From positions 28,305,934-28,369,933 of the forward strand of contig CM055113.1 of NCBI GenBank assembly GCA_029204225.1: a stretch of DNA of 64,000 nucleotides, given 5' to 3'. The translations under genes and the position numbers were made by a program. Below the pieces are notes generated by a model. It was not told where the DNA came from and did no database searches. It saw nothing but the letters and a program-made list of their open reading frames with translations. The stretch comes from Diphasiastrum complanatum. Lineage: Eukaryota; Streptophyta; Lycopodiopsida; Lycopodiales; Lycopodiaceae. Shown here piece by piece: positions 46,421 through 58,815 of the stretch (the stretch's first letter is position 1; the number at the start of each line of letters is the position of its first letter).

Positions 46421-46982
46421 CCTTGTACTTGTTGATGGAGCCATCATGATTGTACTTGATCTTGAACACCCACTTGCATCCAATGATATGCATGTTAGGT
46501 GGTGGATCCACTAGCTCCCATGTGTGGTTGGTGATCAAGGCATCATATTCAATCTTCATGGCCTCATACCACTCCTTGGTATTGAGGGCTTCTTGGACAT
46601 CTTTGGGCTCCTCATGAGAAACAAAATAAGCATAAGTGGATTCAAGATCCACTTGTTTTCTTAGTGTTAGAAGTCTAGAAGTATTCTTTGCCTCATAGAT
46701 GGACTTGAGAGTATCCCAAGCATCTTTGGCATTAGTACAAGCACCAATTTCTCTTAAGATGTCATTTGAGACATTCATCTTAATATAATGCAGAGCCATC
46801 CTAGCTCTCTTTTTGTACTTTGGAATTTCTTGAGGAATTTGTGGTTCTTCTTCGATTCCAAGTACAATATCCATCACATCTTGTAGAATTAAGACAGATT
46901 CCATCCTAACCTTCCAAATTGAGTAATTGGAGGTTGACAATCTTTCGCTTGTTTCTAATAGAAAGACACCCATTGAAGTCAT
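46413..46982 (-). pseudogene. Copia gag fused to reverse transcriptase by deletion
   Basis: The ATG at 46982 starts gag (MTSMGVFLLETSERL, then NYSIWKVRMESVLIL and KDAWDTLKSIYEAKN). After about 125 residues the protein passes in frame, with no stop, into reverse transcriptase (EEPKDVQEALNTKEWYEAMK, then HTWELVDPPP and GCKWVFKIKYNHDG). The gag C-terminus, zinc knuckle, protease and integrase are absent. This is an internal deletion that happened to keep the reading frame. Confidence 0.85.
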
Positions 46983-47706
46983 AAAGAATGATGGAAATAA
47001 AAAAAGATGGAAGAAAAAATTGCTTATCTTCTCACTATAGGAACCAATCAAGGGCAAAAAACCAAATCCTATGTAAGACAAAGCAAAAAATTGTGAGATA
47101 GATCTCACTAGCTTGACAATCTCTCTAAAACAAGATTTGAATCATCAAAAAAGATGAAGTGTGGCAAATTGACACGTGTGAAATACTCCAAAAATGTCAA
47201 ATTGACTCAAATACAATCTATTTGTATGAAACAATTTTCCTAGAACCTATAGATTTTGTCTAAATCACATATAGATGAGATTAGTCAGCTTCTGGATGAT
47301 TTTTGTGATCATTCAAGCAATAAATGACATGTACACACGATTTTCCACAGGTCTAGGCGCCCTACCTACGACTCTTCAAAAGCTTATAACTTCTGATTGG
47401 CTTATCCAACTGTCATGATTCAAATTGCATCAGATTCTACACATTTTAGCTTTCTAGTGGGCTAATTGGCATGAAATTTGGATCTAAGGTGAGAGAGAAC
47501 CACCAAACTGAAAATGGGCAGATTTCACATGTGCCAGCACCTAAAATTCTGTACAGTACCTGATTTGGACCATTCAAAGTGGTTTGAAGCTCTAAATCAC
47601 CAGAAAACTGCAAACTAGCTAGAAAGTAGAATCTAGACAATTCCTAGCTTGAAATCTGATCAAATTTGCAAACCTTTTGATTAGATTTGCTTGTAGATCT
47701 TAGGTA

Positions 47707-47719
47707 GGATCTGATACCA
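47707..47719 (-). promoter_or_regulatory. tRNA-iMet primer-binding site, minus strand
   Basis: The minus strand reads TGGTATCAGATCC directly after an LTR ending AATTCAACA. This fixes the 5' end of the deleted copia element read leftward. Confidence 0.85.
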
Positions 47720-48060
47720 TGTTGAATTCACACGTGTGGGACACCCTACACATGTACTTTTGATCTCCTAAGCCCAATAATACCATAAAGATTAGACTAG
47801 CATTGATTGACAATAGGAAAGCTGATCATACAAGAAATATTATTGTGTTACAAGCAAGATCTGTCAACAAAACATGAAACTAAGCATAATAAATGCCTCA
47901 ACTCGGCTAGAGAGAGAAAATGAAAGTACAAACTCGAGTAGAGAGAGAGAGGGCACAAAGAGCTTAGTCTCCAAATTTGCATTACACACAAATTTCATCA
48001 TTTTCTCAATGAGAGTACATCACAAATATATAGATCCATGGACTCTCCTCTTACTTTGAG
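47720..48060 (-). mobile_element. 5' LTR of the deleted copia element
   Basis: On the minus strand the LTR ends ...CACACGTGTGAATTCAACA at 47720. It includes the repeated segment 47850-48030 and a TATA-like CTATATATTTG near 48030. The upstream end of U3 is not defined; the LTR may extend past 48060. The same LTR end recurs in plus orientation at 50800-50930. Confidence 0.7.
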
Positions 48061-48479
48061 TTGAATTGGAGTTGTGAATCCACCTCTCAAGCTATCTAGA
48101 TTTATTCAAGCCACCTCAATATGTCTAATTGTGCCACCTAGTCTTTTCATGCATTAAATGTGGCATACAAAGTACAAATGCCAATTTCCTATGGTAGCTC
48201 GAGTTTCTACTTCTACCTACCTTGAATATTTTATTCTAAGATGGGTATTTTCTAAGCCAAAAGAGCTCAATTCATCTTTGGCATTTTTAGGACCCCTACT
48301 TACAACATTAGATAGATTTTTCCAATATTTTGACATAATATTGAGCAAAAGAAGTTATGCCACTTTTATGTTGTAATCACTTGTGTTGTTTGTTCTCCAT
48401 ATTGAGCAAATGCTCTTGTGACAAGCATTCAGTGTAAAATACCAACAACACCTTTTACTATCCATGTAATTTGGATATG

Positions 48480-48968
48480 TGTGTGTTGTGATTGATTTCA
48501 CTTTCTTAATTACTTGTCTCAGTTCGCTCACTCAATTCGATCAAATCATGGACGTCTCCAAATCCTTAGAATTTGATCAGTCGACGACTGTCTTCGACGC
48601 TTGAGAGAAACGAATGCTATATTTCTGAACTACTAAATTAAGTTCTGAATTGAACTTCATATTTCAAACTGAACATTAATAATTTCACATATAATCAATC
48701 GTCTTCGGTGACTGTACTCAAATTACATAATTTATTTGAGTACACAATTATTTCTAGCAGTCCTTAACGCATAAGCTGTGATTCTATTCGGCATTTTCTA
48801 TCTCCTTGTTAACGTCGAGATCGTTCCTGCTAATAGTCAGTAGCAGCCACATCAAGGGAATCAGTCCATACCAATGCTTGAGTGTTGAGCCACAGCTTTG
48901 ACAATCACCCTAGCTTGCTGCTGCTATCATTCTATTCCACATTCCCTCTTCTTCTACTCTCCCAACAA
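48480..48968 (+). mobile_element. Probable 5' LTR of a plus-strand copia element
   Basis: The DNA before the primer-binding site at 48971 has a counterpart on the minus strand after 61137, next to a homologous gag. Shared words include GACAATCACCCTA and GCCACA. The LTR start was not located; the left coordinate is approximate. Confidence 0.5.
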
Positions 48969-48970
48969 GG

Positions 48971-48983
48971 TGGTATTAGAGCT
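48971..48983 (+). promoter_or_regulatory. tRNA-iMet primer-binding site
   Basis: TGGTATTAGAGCT, one base from the canonical site, 53 bp before the gag ATG. Confidence 0.85.
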
Positions 48984-49035
48984 ATCAGATTAAACCAAGA
49001 GGTTATCACACCATTTCAATTACTATCAGTTCAAT

Positions 49036-49055
49036 ATGTCTCACACTGGTAACAC

Positions 49056-49090
<35 letters not shown>

Positions 49091-49835
49091 ACAAAGTGAG
49101 GATCATCGACAAATTCAACGGCTCAAACTTTTATATCTGGAAGTTGAAACTTAGGATGATGTTTATTTATAGAGATCTTTGGGATGTTGTGGACGGGTCA
49201 GACCTAAAACCCGATGAGGTTGATTACAAATTAGCTACGACATGGAAGATCAAAGATTAGAAGGCCCTAGCATCAATCACATTGAATTTGGCTGATTTCC
49301 AAATATTCCACGTTACCAATTGCAAGTCCTCTAAGGAAGCATTAGATTTGCTATCAAATCTTTACTCAAGATGTGACCACCCAGTTACACCTTAAAAAGA
49401 AGTTCTTTACTCTTAAAATGTTTGATTCAACAGCCATCACTACCCACATCAACATCTTTAAATCTTTACTAGACCAATTGTCAATTGTAGGATGTGCTAT
49501 TCAGGATAGTGATACAATAATGACTTTGATTTCTTCTTTACCAAAGTCTTATGAGCACTTTGTTGTAATGATCACCACTCAACCTGATATGACTCTTCAA
49601 AAAACCATCGGTCATCTTCTTCAAGAGGAGATGTGGAGAAAGACCAGTGGTCTGTCCATCAAAGACAAATCTCTAGTACTATACACCAAGAAGAAAGACA
49701 ATTCCAAGGGCAAGAATCAGATGCAAAAATAGCAGCAAAAGCCTGAACCTCCATCAGAGAGTAGTGGATCCAAAAGATGACCCATTTGTAGATATTGTAA
49801 GAGGGCAAACCACAACATCAAAGATTGTCATATTC
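49036..49835 (+). pseudogene. Copia gag with poly-Ser start
   Basis: Gag begins MSHTGNT and then a poly-Ser run encoded by (TCA)n at 49050-49088, which is expanded relative to the homologous copy at 61070. The body reads VRIIDKFNGSNFYIWKLKL, DLWDVVDGSD, then after a stop at 49260 and a shift LKKKFFTLKMFDSTAITTH and LLQEEMWRK. A zinc knuckle (CRYCKRANHNIKDC) lies near 49780-49825 in another frame. Confidence 0.85.
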
Positions 49836-49959
49836 GAATCTACAACAAGGCGAAGAAGCAACAACACCAACAATCAAACTCTACTAATACAACAAAATTT
49901 ATGGAGGAGACCTCTGATGATTCAAACCGTCAGAACTGTTAATGGCTTGGAAAAATAGT

Positions 49960-50545
49960 GATGCAGATTACGATAGCTGGTATATCGACAATGGCGCTAC
50001 CCAACATATGACTCCTTGAAGAGAATGGTTTATTGAATATGTATCTTACACCGTAGAGGAATTCATCTACCTCGGAGACTCTAGCACCATCTGTGTGAAA
50101 GGCAAAGGAACAGTCAAGATCATGTTCAAAAATGCATTCTTCATTTTTGTTTCAAATGTCTTTCATGTACCTCCGTTGTCTAAGAATCTTCTTTCAATTT
50201 CAAAGATAACTGATGAGGGCTACGTTGTTACCTTTTCTCCTAAGCAGTGTACAATCTTCGACAAAGATGCAACTCTGACTACTTGCACTCGAGTTGGGAA
50301 CTTATATGTACTGTCTAACTCTAATGCATTAGCTACTACTTCTCATGAGAATGTAAATGATCAAGCATTATTGTGGCATGATGGTCGACTTGGACATACT
50401 AATATCAATTTCTTACATGCGTTGTAATAATTTAGTTGATGGATCAAATTTTTCTCTTTCATTGGATAGGAAATCATTCTTTTGTGAGTCTTGCATTTAT
50501 GGCAAACATGCAAGAAGTAGATTCGCCAGAACACACTCCATTTGA
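49960..50545 (+). pseudogene. Copia protease and pre-integrase
   Basis: The protease reads WYIDNGATQHMT, with Asp-Asn-Gly in place of the usual Asp-Ser-Gly, and a TGA shortly after. The same frame continues with PPLSKNLLSISKITDEGY and, after a shift, CESCIYGKHARSRF. The element ends near 50545, before the integrase core, where a different LTR context begins. Confidence 0.8.
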
Positions 50546-50566
50546 TGAAATCTGGTATTAACAATG

Positions 50567-50579
50567 CGCTATGATACCA
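50567..50579 (-). promoter_or_regulatory. Primer-binding-site-like motif, minus strand
   Basis: The minus strand reads TGGTATCATAGCG, matching tRNA-iMet priming sites except at one base. It implies an LTR on the plus-coordinate right side, but gag is not found on the left; the preceding copia fragment is in the other orientation. Confidence 0.5.
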
Positions 50580-50799
50580 CTGATGAAATCTATGATATGC
50601 GCTTTGCAAGCTCTAATTCGTAACAAGCTTAGAATGAGTCGAACTCTCGGCCACAACTACTGCTGCTAACTAAGATCTATCCTCCTCCAAGCCCTAGATG
50701 GACACTGCCTATCTAGTATTGATTTTTCAAGCATTCAATATAATGAGCTTATGCGCAGAAAATATAATAATAGCTTAATATGTAATAATAATAATCAAG

Positions 50800-50930
50800 T
50801 ATAAAGGATTTCTTGTATGATCAGCTTTCCTATTGTCAATTAATGCTAGTCTGATCTTTATGGTATTATTGGGCTTAGGAGATCAAAAGTACATGTGCAG
50901 GGCGTCCCACACGTGTGAATTCAACATATT
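50800..50930 (+). mobile_element. LTR end fragment, plus orientation
   Basis: Reverse-complement match to 47720-47830, ending CACACGTGTGAATTCAACA at 50930. It has no primer-binding site after it, so it is a truncated LTR or the 3' LTR of a lost element. Confidence 0.7.
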
Positions 50931-51175
50931 TCGCTTGATAGTGAGTGCGAGCTAGATGTATATATACACAATGTACTTGTGGTTACAAGAATTCCTTAAC
51001 TAATCTATAATTACAAGACTAGTTTAGTCTAACCAAATGCTGGTCGTGAATGTATGTGCAAATTAGTACACTTGTAGACAATAGACAAGTGTACGGTTTA
51101 CTATTCCAGTGTGTTTGATGTTTAGTCGATTGTCAAATCATTCAAATACTTCAAACACTTTGGATAATTTGGTCA

Positions 51176-51255
51176 ATCGTCGAAGAAGTCGTATGAATCA
51201 ACCGTCGAGGTAGTCGGATGAATCGATCGTCAAAGCAGTTGAAGATGACCAAGTC
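51176..51255. repeat. Short tandem repeat, about 25-bp units
   Basis: Three diverged units beginning CGTCGAAG, CGTCGAGG and CGTCAAAG, each followed by a TCG/TTGA-rich tail. Noncoding. Confidence 0.5.
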
Positions 51256-51729
51256 TTCGAGCTTTTTCAAAGAGTTTGAAATGACATTCGAATGTAGACA
51301 TTAACGAGAATGGAAACCCTTTACTCCTGAGATGAAGATTAGCTGGAAGGTCGAGGGATTCATCCGTCGAATAGTTTGGCTGATTTGATTATGTGTAGAA
51401 CATCGAAGGTGTTGAACTGTTGCACAGAAACCTGTGTATAATACTAGGCATTACCCTGCACACAGAATGAGAGTAGTTTTGTAGGTACTGTAGTTTGTGT
51501 TAAGAAACACAACTAAAAGTACAGAGTGGCAAAACAGAAAACTATGATTTTTGTATGTATCAGATGAGCATACATAAAACCTAAAGAGGTTGCATATGAC
51601 CCTAGATCAATGATCAATTCAAGGATCAAGAATGTGTAGGAAAAGTCTTGAATGAAATTGAAACACCAAGGAAGAAACTGTGAGCTTAATCTCCAACAAT
51701 GTTTTGTATAAGCTTAACTTTGCCTACGC

Positions 51730-52180
51730 GAAATATTCACTTAGCCAATTCATGAGTTATCATGGGATATCACATTGGAAGACCCTGAAAGGGCTATTGA
51801 GATACTTCAAGGTCTTAAACACATATCACTAGGCTACAATGGCAATTCCACAACACCCACTATCCTTTATGGCTATTTAGATTCTAATTGGGTTGGATAC
51901 ACTGACTTAGAAAACAATTTTAGAATATTGTTTCTACATTGCATAGGGACTAGTTTCATGGCAAAGTAGAAAGCATAAATGCAACTCCTTGTCTTTGACA
52001 ACAAATGAATACGTGGCAGCCATTCAACCTACTAAGGAGGCACTATGGCTAAGAAAATTACTACATGATCGATACTGTCCTACCATTATCTTTTATGCTA
52101 ACATTAGCTAAATGTTTTTGCCTCTAAATCCTAGGTTTCACTCTAGGACAAAGCATGTTGAAATCCAATGTCCCTCATGT
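51730..52180 (+). pseudogene. Copia RNase H remnants
   Basis: Scattered frames give LSQFMSYHGISHWKTLKGLL (about 51740-51800), TNEYVAAIQPTKEALWLRKL (about 52005-52065) and LNPRFHSRTKHVEIQ (about 52120-52165). These are the connection, middle and end of a copia RNase H. Several shifts and stops; the rest of the polyprotein is absent. Confidence 0.75.
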
Positions 52181-54500
52181 TAACCTTCTCTAAATCTACC
52201 CAACACCTACCTATGGATTGGAGGGAGAGAAAACATGATCACTAGATTTGAATGAATGACAAGCAGGACATATTTGTGAATGGAAACCAAGAGATTCTTG
52301 ACTATGGCATATCAATCCCTTTTGGTGGATCTAGACAAGGTGAGTTACTTTGGGTATTAATTCTATACATTATAAATCTTTGTAGTATTCTATAAATAGT
52401 TATCAAATAGATTAATATTAACCTCTTAGTTCATATATAGAATTTGGATCATATAAAAATGGCAATAAAGTAGACAGAATCACATTTTTGGAAGTGCCTT
52501 TTCCATGAAATGTCAACTTACCCTTTGAGCTTTAGCATTGTGCATTAGCCATGAATCATTTTTTTTTATTTCTTTCATTTTCAGTTTGTGAGCATGCCAC
52601 AAGCCTTGTGTCTATTTTTTTTGGTGTGGAGACAGTTTGAAATAGGCACAATAGATTTTCCAACCACTTTTTTTTTTTTGTTGAAGTTTGATTTTCTACT
52701 CTATGTGCAACTACCTAAAAGTCCATAATGTAGCACAACACTTGTGCTCCCAATTTGTTCATCTTTTATCAACCATTTGTCATTATAGCACAATGAATCT
52801 TACTAGAGAACTCAGTTTGTTAGTTGCATCTGGGGTAGTGTTGAGTACTTTACTTGTGAGAAACCTAATTTTCATTTAAGACAAACTCAAATCATCTAAG
52901 AAGTAGCAAGTGACTCTTCTAGTTGTGCAAGGCTTGTTGACCAAATAGAGAACCTTGATGGTCAACAAAAAAACAAAAGAAAGTTAGCTAGAACATAATG
53001 TCAATATTTGTTAACAATATAAACCATGGTAGTGCCTCTCTTTGGTATTGAATTTTAGTGACTTTTTTCTCTATCTATTGTCAATTGTGAAATTAATGTT
53101 TGATCATGATCAAAGTGTGGCCCTTACATGTGTGAAACTAGCAAGGAAGGGTTGAGTTGGAGCTGCCAATCCCATTTCATTATCTGGTCAACATAGAATG
53201 CAATTATATTGGTTAATTGTTGAGTAGTCGAATCTAGTCTAGAGATGTAACTAGATGGCTAAGATTGAAAATTTGGAAGGTAAGCAAGTGAAACCCTAAT
53301 CTAGAATGTTTTTACTGTGGGTTTAATGCAAAACCTGCTTTTAATGCTTTGTTCAGATGTTGTAAGTTTTATATAAGGTTATCTTCATACTTTTTAACTA
53401 GCACTGGTAGGGGATCTTCAGGAATCAGAAGGATAATAGACAGCAGTGGGGAGCATGCGGGATTCAGACCTTTTCTTTTTTTTGCTTAGAGCATCTGTGC
53501 CAATTTCCAAAGCTATCGCCCATTGTTGCAACTTAGAATTGATCGTAATACATTAGTTTCAAAAAATAAATTTGTGGGCAGAAATAGGCTTGCTTATCAG
53601 CCTTTGACACATACATCTCATATGAAAGATAAAGTCATTCAATTGCGCAGGGTAAAGTCCAAAGTTGAAACTGAGCAGTGAGTAGCAGTGAGCACGCTGC
53701 TTCAGAAACGGAAATTCAGCCGGATGCCTGAATCGCTGCATCTAGATTCTGCAGCTGCCCTGGCCCACCATGAGCCGCGGAAATTCGCTCCTCGGTTGCC
53801 GTATCAAAACTCTACTTTTACAGATTATAATTAATATTTTGATATACATACTGCCTTAGTAAATTACAAAAGCATAATCTAATACTTGAAAGTTGATGTT
53901 GTATTCTATGACAATGACGTCACGCATATTTTTGCTATCGGCATACTGCACTCATAGGTCGTGGTAGTAGTATTGAGTTTTATATCATTGTGGGCACCCA
54001 GCACTGGGATTCTCTGGGCAATGGGATTCTATAGTATTTACTACTTTATTATTATCATTCTTTTCATGCTCATAAGGCTGCGGATTCCTGAACTCTATTC
54101 TCGAGTTTTGCCCAACTTATAAAGTTTGTAGGCGCTGAGTCCTCAGACCACATCCTGCTAACCTATTTTTACTGTCTCGAGGAAAGCAGTCTAAAAGTAG
54201 TAGTTGCTGTTGAGGACTGGGTGGGTCCAGGGCACATGCTGATCCCAATAGCTCATAGGCGATCACCGTGTCGCTGCTGGCAATATCATTTGAGTGAATA
54301 TGCAACCCAAGTACTGAAGTTATAGATAAACTTTTGTGGCCACATGATCTATTTCTCGTAGCATCTCAACCGGGTGCATCGAGTTGCTGCAACCCGTCTA
54401 TAGATGTTGTAGCATTGTGTGACACCACATGCTGTTTTATTTTTTTTGCAAAGCTTAAGTGTACTATTATATTTTCATAAATGTAAGGTACGAAATGAAC
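52181..54500. other. Unassigned DNA
   Basis: No element or gene recognised over 2.3 kb. T-runs lie near 52558, 52615 and 52668. A GC-richer patch around 53700-54330 contains short frames without motifs, somewhat like the patch at 29.5-29.9 kb, but I cannot assign it. Confidence 0.35.
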
Positions 54501-54523
54501 TATACATGGCATCAAAGGCCATA

Positions 54524-56265
54524 TCAAAATCCAGGTTCCCCAAAAAGGGCCAGTAAATCGAAAAAAGATGAGTGGACTTCAGCACACCACGCAGGGAGGT
54601 AGTCCATAATAACTAAACAATTGTGAAAAAATATAAAGCAATCCGCAGACAAGTCGATGCCGAGAGGGGCAAAGTAGAGTTGAAGTGAATGCTCAGCAGA
54701 AGAAAGAGGCTCAGAGTTGAGACGATCATGAAAAGGAACATGAAAAATTTGGTCAATAGAAAGGAGCCCTTTAAGGGCTAGAGAAAGGGAAAGACGGGGA
54801 TGGCAAGCGAAAAGGATAGGGGAGGCAGGGGGAAAGAGGGAGGAAGTCCAGATGGGCTCAATGGACGGTAGAAGCAAACTGGTCCAAGAAGGAATATGAC
54901 GAAAGTCAAGAAAAGAGAAGGCCAAGTTACGATGAATAAAAGGGCCTTCAAATATGAAGGAGCCCCCCAAGGAGAGAAGAGAATGAAAGGAGGGATATGG
55001 CTTTAAAGGGGGAGGGGCAACAACAGAAGCAGCCATGTAATGGAGGAGGAAATGCCAGTGTTGAGAAGGGGATAGAAGGGAGGACAAACAACGGAGGATC
55101 AATGAGGTATTTTTAATGTCTGGGTCATGATTCCCAGGCCCCCATCAAGGATAGGAGCCGAGCAGCCGACCAAGAAAGAAGAGGCTGCTTCCCTGCCCAA
55201 AGGAAGCGCCGGAGGAGCCTACCCAAAGTGAATGGAGGGAGGCAGAAGCAGAGAAGAAGGAAGAGAAAAAGATAGGATAAGCAGCTAGAATATGCCACGC
55301 AATGAAAACTCTTGCTAGAAAGGAGAGAAAGTGAGGATCCCAATGTGAAAGCTTAGCAACAAAGGACTGAAGGAACCAGTCAGAATGTTGCCGAGGAGTA
55401 AGGGTGATACCAAAAGGAGAGCCCAGAAGACGAGTAACAACTCCATGGGGCACTACCTTGATGCCTAACATATCAATCCAGGCAGGGGAGTTTGCAGAGA
55501 GGAGATGAAGCTTAGACTTCTCTTTATTCATATGGGAAGAGGAGCAGTAACAGAACTCGAAAAACACCTGAAGAAGATGCAAAACATGGGGTTCAGAAAG
55601 GAGAGAGAAGAGAGTGATGTCATCAACAAACAACTAATGACAGAGAGGAACCAAGGGGGACTAAACTGGAGCAATTAAGCGAAGGGAGGCAGCATGTCGA
55701 AAAGCACGAGAAAGAGGCTCAACAGCAATGGAATAGAAAAGAGGAGATAGAGGACAGCCTTGATGGATGTCGCACTTAGGAAAGAAGGTCGAAGAGCGGC
55801 ACCCATTGAAGACTATTGTGGAGGACGCTGAGGAATAAAGAGCATTCACAAAAGCGCAAAAAGATTGGGGAAGGCCCAAGGCTGTGCAACTAGCAAGAAT
55901 GTAATCCCATCCAATATGGTTGAAATCTTTGTCAAGGTCAAGCCGAAGAATCAAGGCAGGCCGTCGAAGAGGCAAGCAAAGAGTCAGCAAAGGACCAAAC
56001 ATTGAGGAGAGAGTCCATAATATTGTGGCCCTTGACAAAACCAAAATGTTCAAGCGATAAGAGAGAAGAAAAAGAGGAGCAAGGAGAAGGTTCATGGCCT
56101 TGGCAATGATCTTATAAGAGGTATTCAACATAGGGATGGAAATCCGACAAAGAAAGAGGCGAGGATTTTTTTAGGAATGAGCTTGATCAAGCCCTCAGAG
56201 ACAAGAGATGGAAGGGTTCCGGAGAGAAGGGCTTGTTGGGCGAGGTCAACAAATGTCAACTCAAA
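54524..56265 (-). pseudogene. LINE reverse transcriptase (ORF2 C-terminal part)
   Basis: From 56131 to 54524 a single frame of about 536 codons is broken only by three stops (near 55660, 55635 and 55142). It starts upstream in another frame with FVDLAQQALLSGTLPSLV and LIKLIPKK. Motif A is LRLDLDKDFNHIGWDYI, motif B is HQGCPLSPLFYSIAVEPL and motif C is FVDDITLF instead of the usual FADD. A thumb and a C-terminal domain follow. The N-terminal endonuclease is found on the same strand at 59.6-60.2 kb, past a copia element, so this is one LINE split by insertion. Confidence 0.82.
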
Positions 56266-56279
56266 GTCTAGTACAAGAT

Positions 56280-57210
56280 CTACTTTTTGTAAGCAAGCCA
56301 ACTTCTAAAGTTGTATTATCAGCAAGCATGCAAGAAGTCCCTTCATTTTAGACTCAGTTCATACATCCAAGGGCTTGCTTGACCTTGTACATAGCAACAT
56401 TTGTGGCCCGATGCAGATTGTTTCCACAGGGGGAGCTCTCTATTTTCTCACCTTCATCGACGACTTTTTTCGAAGGACTGTTGTCTACTATATGAAGAAC
56501 AAATCTGAAGCATTTAAGTTCTTCAAGTAGTTCAAGGCATCTGCAGAAAGTACATTTCCACAGAATTCAAGAACTTCTGCAAGGCTAATGAGATACATCA
56601 ACAATATACAACCAGCTACTCACCTCAGTCCAATGGTGTAGCTGAATGGAAGAATTGAACACTCATCGAAAGTGCCAAGAGCATGCTGACCTCTTCCAAA
56701 GAAATTCTGGGTAGAAGCTGTTACTACAGCTGTCTATTTGCAGAATTGATCCATCACCAAAGCCCTGAATGGCAAGACACCTTATGAGGTATGAACAAGA
56801 TTGAAACCATCACTCAAAAATATTCAAGTGTTTGGATGCATCACTTTTTCTCAAATCCCTGAAGATCTAAGAAGAAAGCTGGATGATAAGAGCAAAAAAA
56901 CAATTTTCATCAGCTATTCCCTAGACCACAAGGCATACAAGCTCTACAATTTGGATATCGAGAAGGCATTCACCAGTAGAGATGTCATTTTTGTGGAAGA
57001 CCAGTTCATCGACCACAAAGGAAAAGCTACTGATAAATCCGACTCAAGGATCAAGCAATCAGACAATTTCAATCCAGGGATTCAACTGTAAATTATCGAC
57101 ACTGACTCAGACAATGAGTCAGAACCTCTACGAGTCAATCCGCATCAGAGGACCGAAGCTCAACCCAAAAGGTCGAACAGGTCTAGACAGCCTCCATCCA
57201 GATTTATGAA
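56280..57210 (+). pseudogene. Copia integrase (partial)
   Basis: Several frames read GLLDLVHSNICGPMQIVSTGG, LTFIDDFFRRTVVYYMKNKSE and SYSPQSNGVAEWKN (then TGA where related proteins have Arg), then LKPSLKNIQVFGCITFSQ and KTIFISYSLDHKAYKLY. The first catalytic Asp (normally HSDxCGP) is Asn here. Gag and protease are missing; the fragment starts abruptly at the junction with the LINE. Confidence 0.82.
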
Positions 57211-58815
57211 TGATCCGACCTACTAATTTGTGCAAGAACCAAACATCGTTTCTAAGACAATGTTTACTCCTGATGCTGACCAATGGAAAGCACCGATGGA
57301 CATCGAATTATCTGATGGAGAATCAAACATGGACAGTCACTGAACTGCCAAAGGACCGAAACCCAATTCCATGCAAATGGATATTGAAGACGAAGTACGA
57401 CGCTGAAGGAAGGCTGAATCGTTACAAGGCCAGGCTAGTTGCCAAAGGCTTTTCTTAGATTCCAGATTTTGATTATTTAGAAATCCTACAGCCCAGTTGT
57501 CAAACATGCTTCGATCCACCTACTCCTCTCCTTTGTAGCCATAGCAGACTTTGAAGTCCTCCAGATGGATGTCCAGACCACTTTCCTCAATGGAACCATC
57601 AAAGAGGAAATGTATATGATGCAGCCAGAGGGATACGAACTCAACGGCAAGCAACAACACCTTGTATTCAAGATCCACAAGGCGCTCTACGGGCTAAAAC
57701 AGTCACCCAAAGCCTGGTTTCAGAAGATCAACATATTTTTGATAGAGAATGGTTTTATTCCAAACTTGGCAGACTCGAATATTTACTTCAAGTTTGTATC
57801 AGATTACTTCATCATCATCACTCTCTATGTTGATGATACACTCTTATTCAGTAACAATCTAAATCTAATGAAGGACACAAAATGCATGTTGGCCCCAGAA
57901 TACAAGATGACTGACATGGGTCCAGCCCACTATTGTCTCAAAATCCAAATCCAACAAGATCGACCCAACAGACTAATTTCTATCACTTAGCAACGATATC
58001 TCAACAATGTGCTGGAAAAGTATGGAATGGCCAACCGCAAACCAAGTCACTTTTCACTCGACCTTGGACTAAACTTATCAAAGGAACAGTCTCCTCAAAC
58101 TGAGGTAGAAAAGGAGGAGAGGAAGCGCTACTTGTTTCAATCCATCATCGGCTCACTGATGTAGGCAATGATCTGCACGTGACTAGACCTTGCATATTTG
58201 ATCACTACACTTAGCTAGTTCCTGTCAAATCCTGGCTTAACTCATTGGAAAGTAACAAATGTCATAAAGTACATTCAAGCAACGAAAACTCTCATCATCT
58301 GCTACAGAGGCAGCCACACTGCCAACATCCTTGAAGCCTACACAGATGCGGATTGGGCAGGAGATGTCGACACCAGAAAGTCAACTTCTGGATTTGTATT
58401 TTTATACAACCAAGGCCCAATCTCATGGAACAACCAGAAGCAGACCTCAGTTGCATTATCATTAGCAGAATCCGAATACATAGTTGTCAAAAATGCAACC
58501 AAAGAGGCGATCTGGCTAAGGCAATTGCTTGCAGACATCAACCTTGCACAACCACTTCCTACAACAATCTATTGTGACAATCAAAGCATAATAATGTTAT
58601 CTCTCAATCCGAGATTTCACTCTCGAAGCAAACATATCGAAATCAGGTATCATTACCTTAGAGCGAAAGTGCATAACAGGGAAGTAGCATTGGTTTTCTG
58701 TAGAACAAACTATATGGTAGCAGATTACTTCAGAAAGGCTCTATCAAAGGAGCAATATCTCAGACCTAACGATATGTTAAATATGACGATCAAATTTTTT
58801 CAGGATCCACATTAA
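57210..58815 (+). pseudogene. Copia reverse transcriptase and RNase H
   Basis: Reverse transcriptase segments are WTVTELPKDRNPIPCKWI, NRYKARLVAKGFS, FLNGTIKEEMYMMQPEGYEL, KALYGLKQSPKAWFQKI and the catalytic LYVDDTLLFSN (about 57820-57855). The RNase H follows with AYTDADWAGDVDTRKSTSG, SLAESEYIVVKNATKEAIWL and HSRSKHIEIRYHYLRAKV. Stops and shifts occur near 57460, 57990 and 58350. Frames from 58525 to 58815 are intact to the end. Confidence 0.88.
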
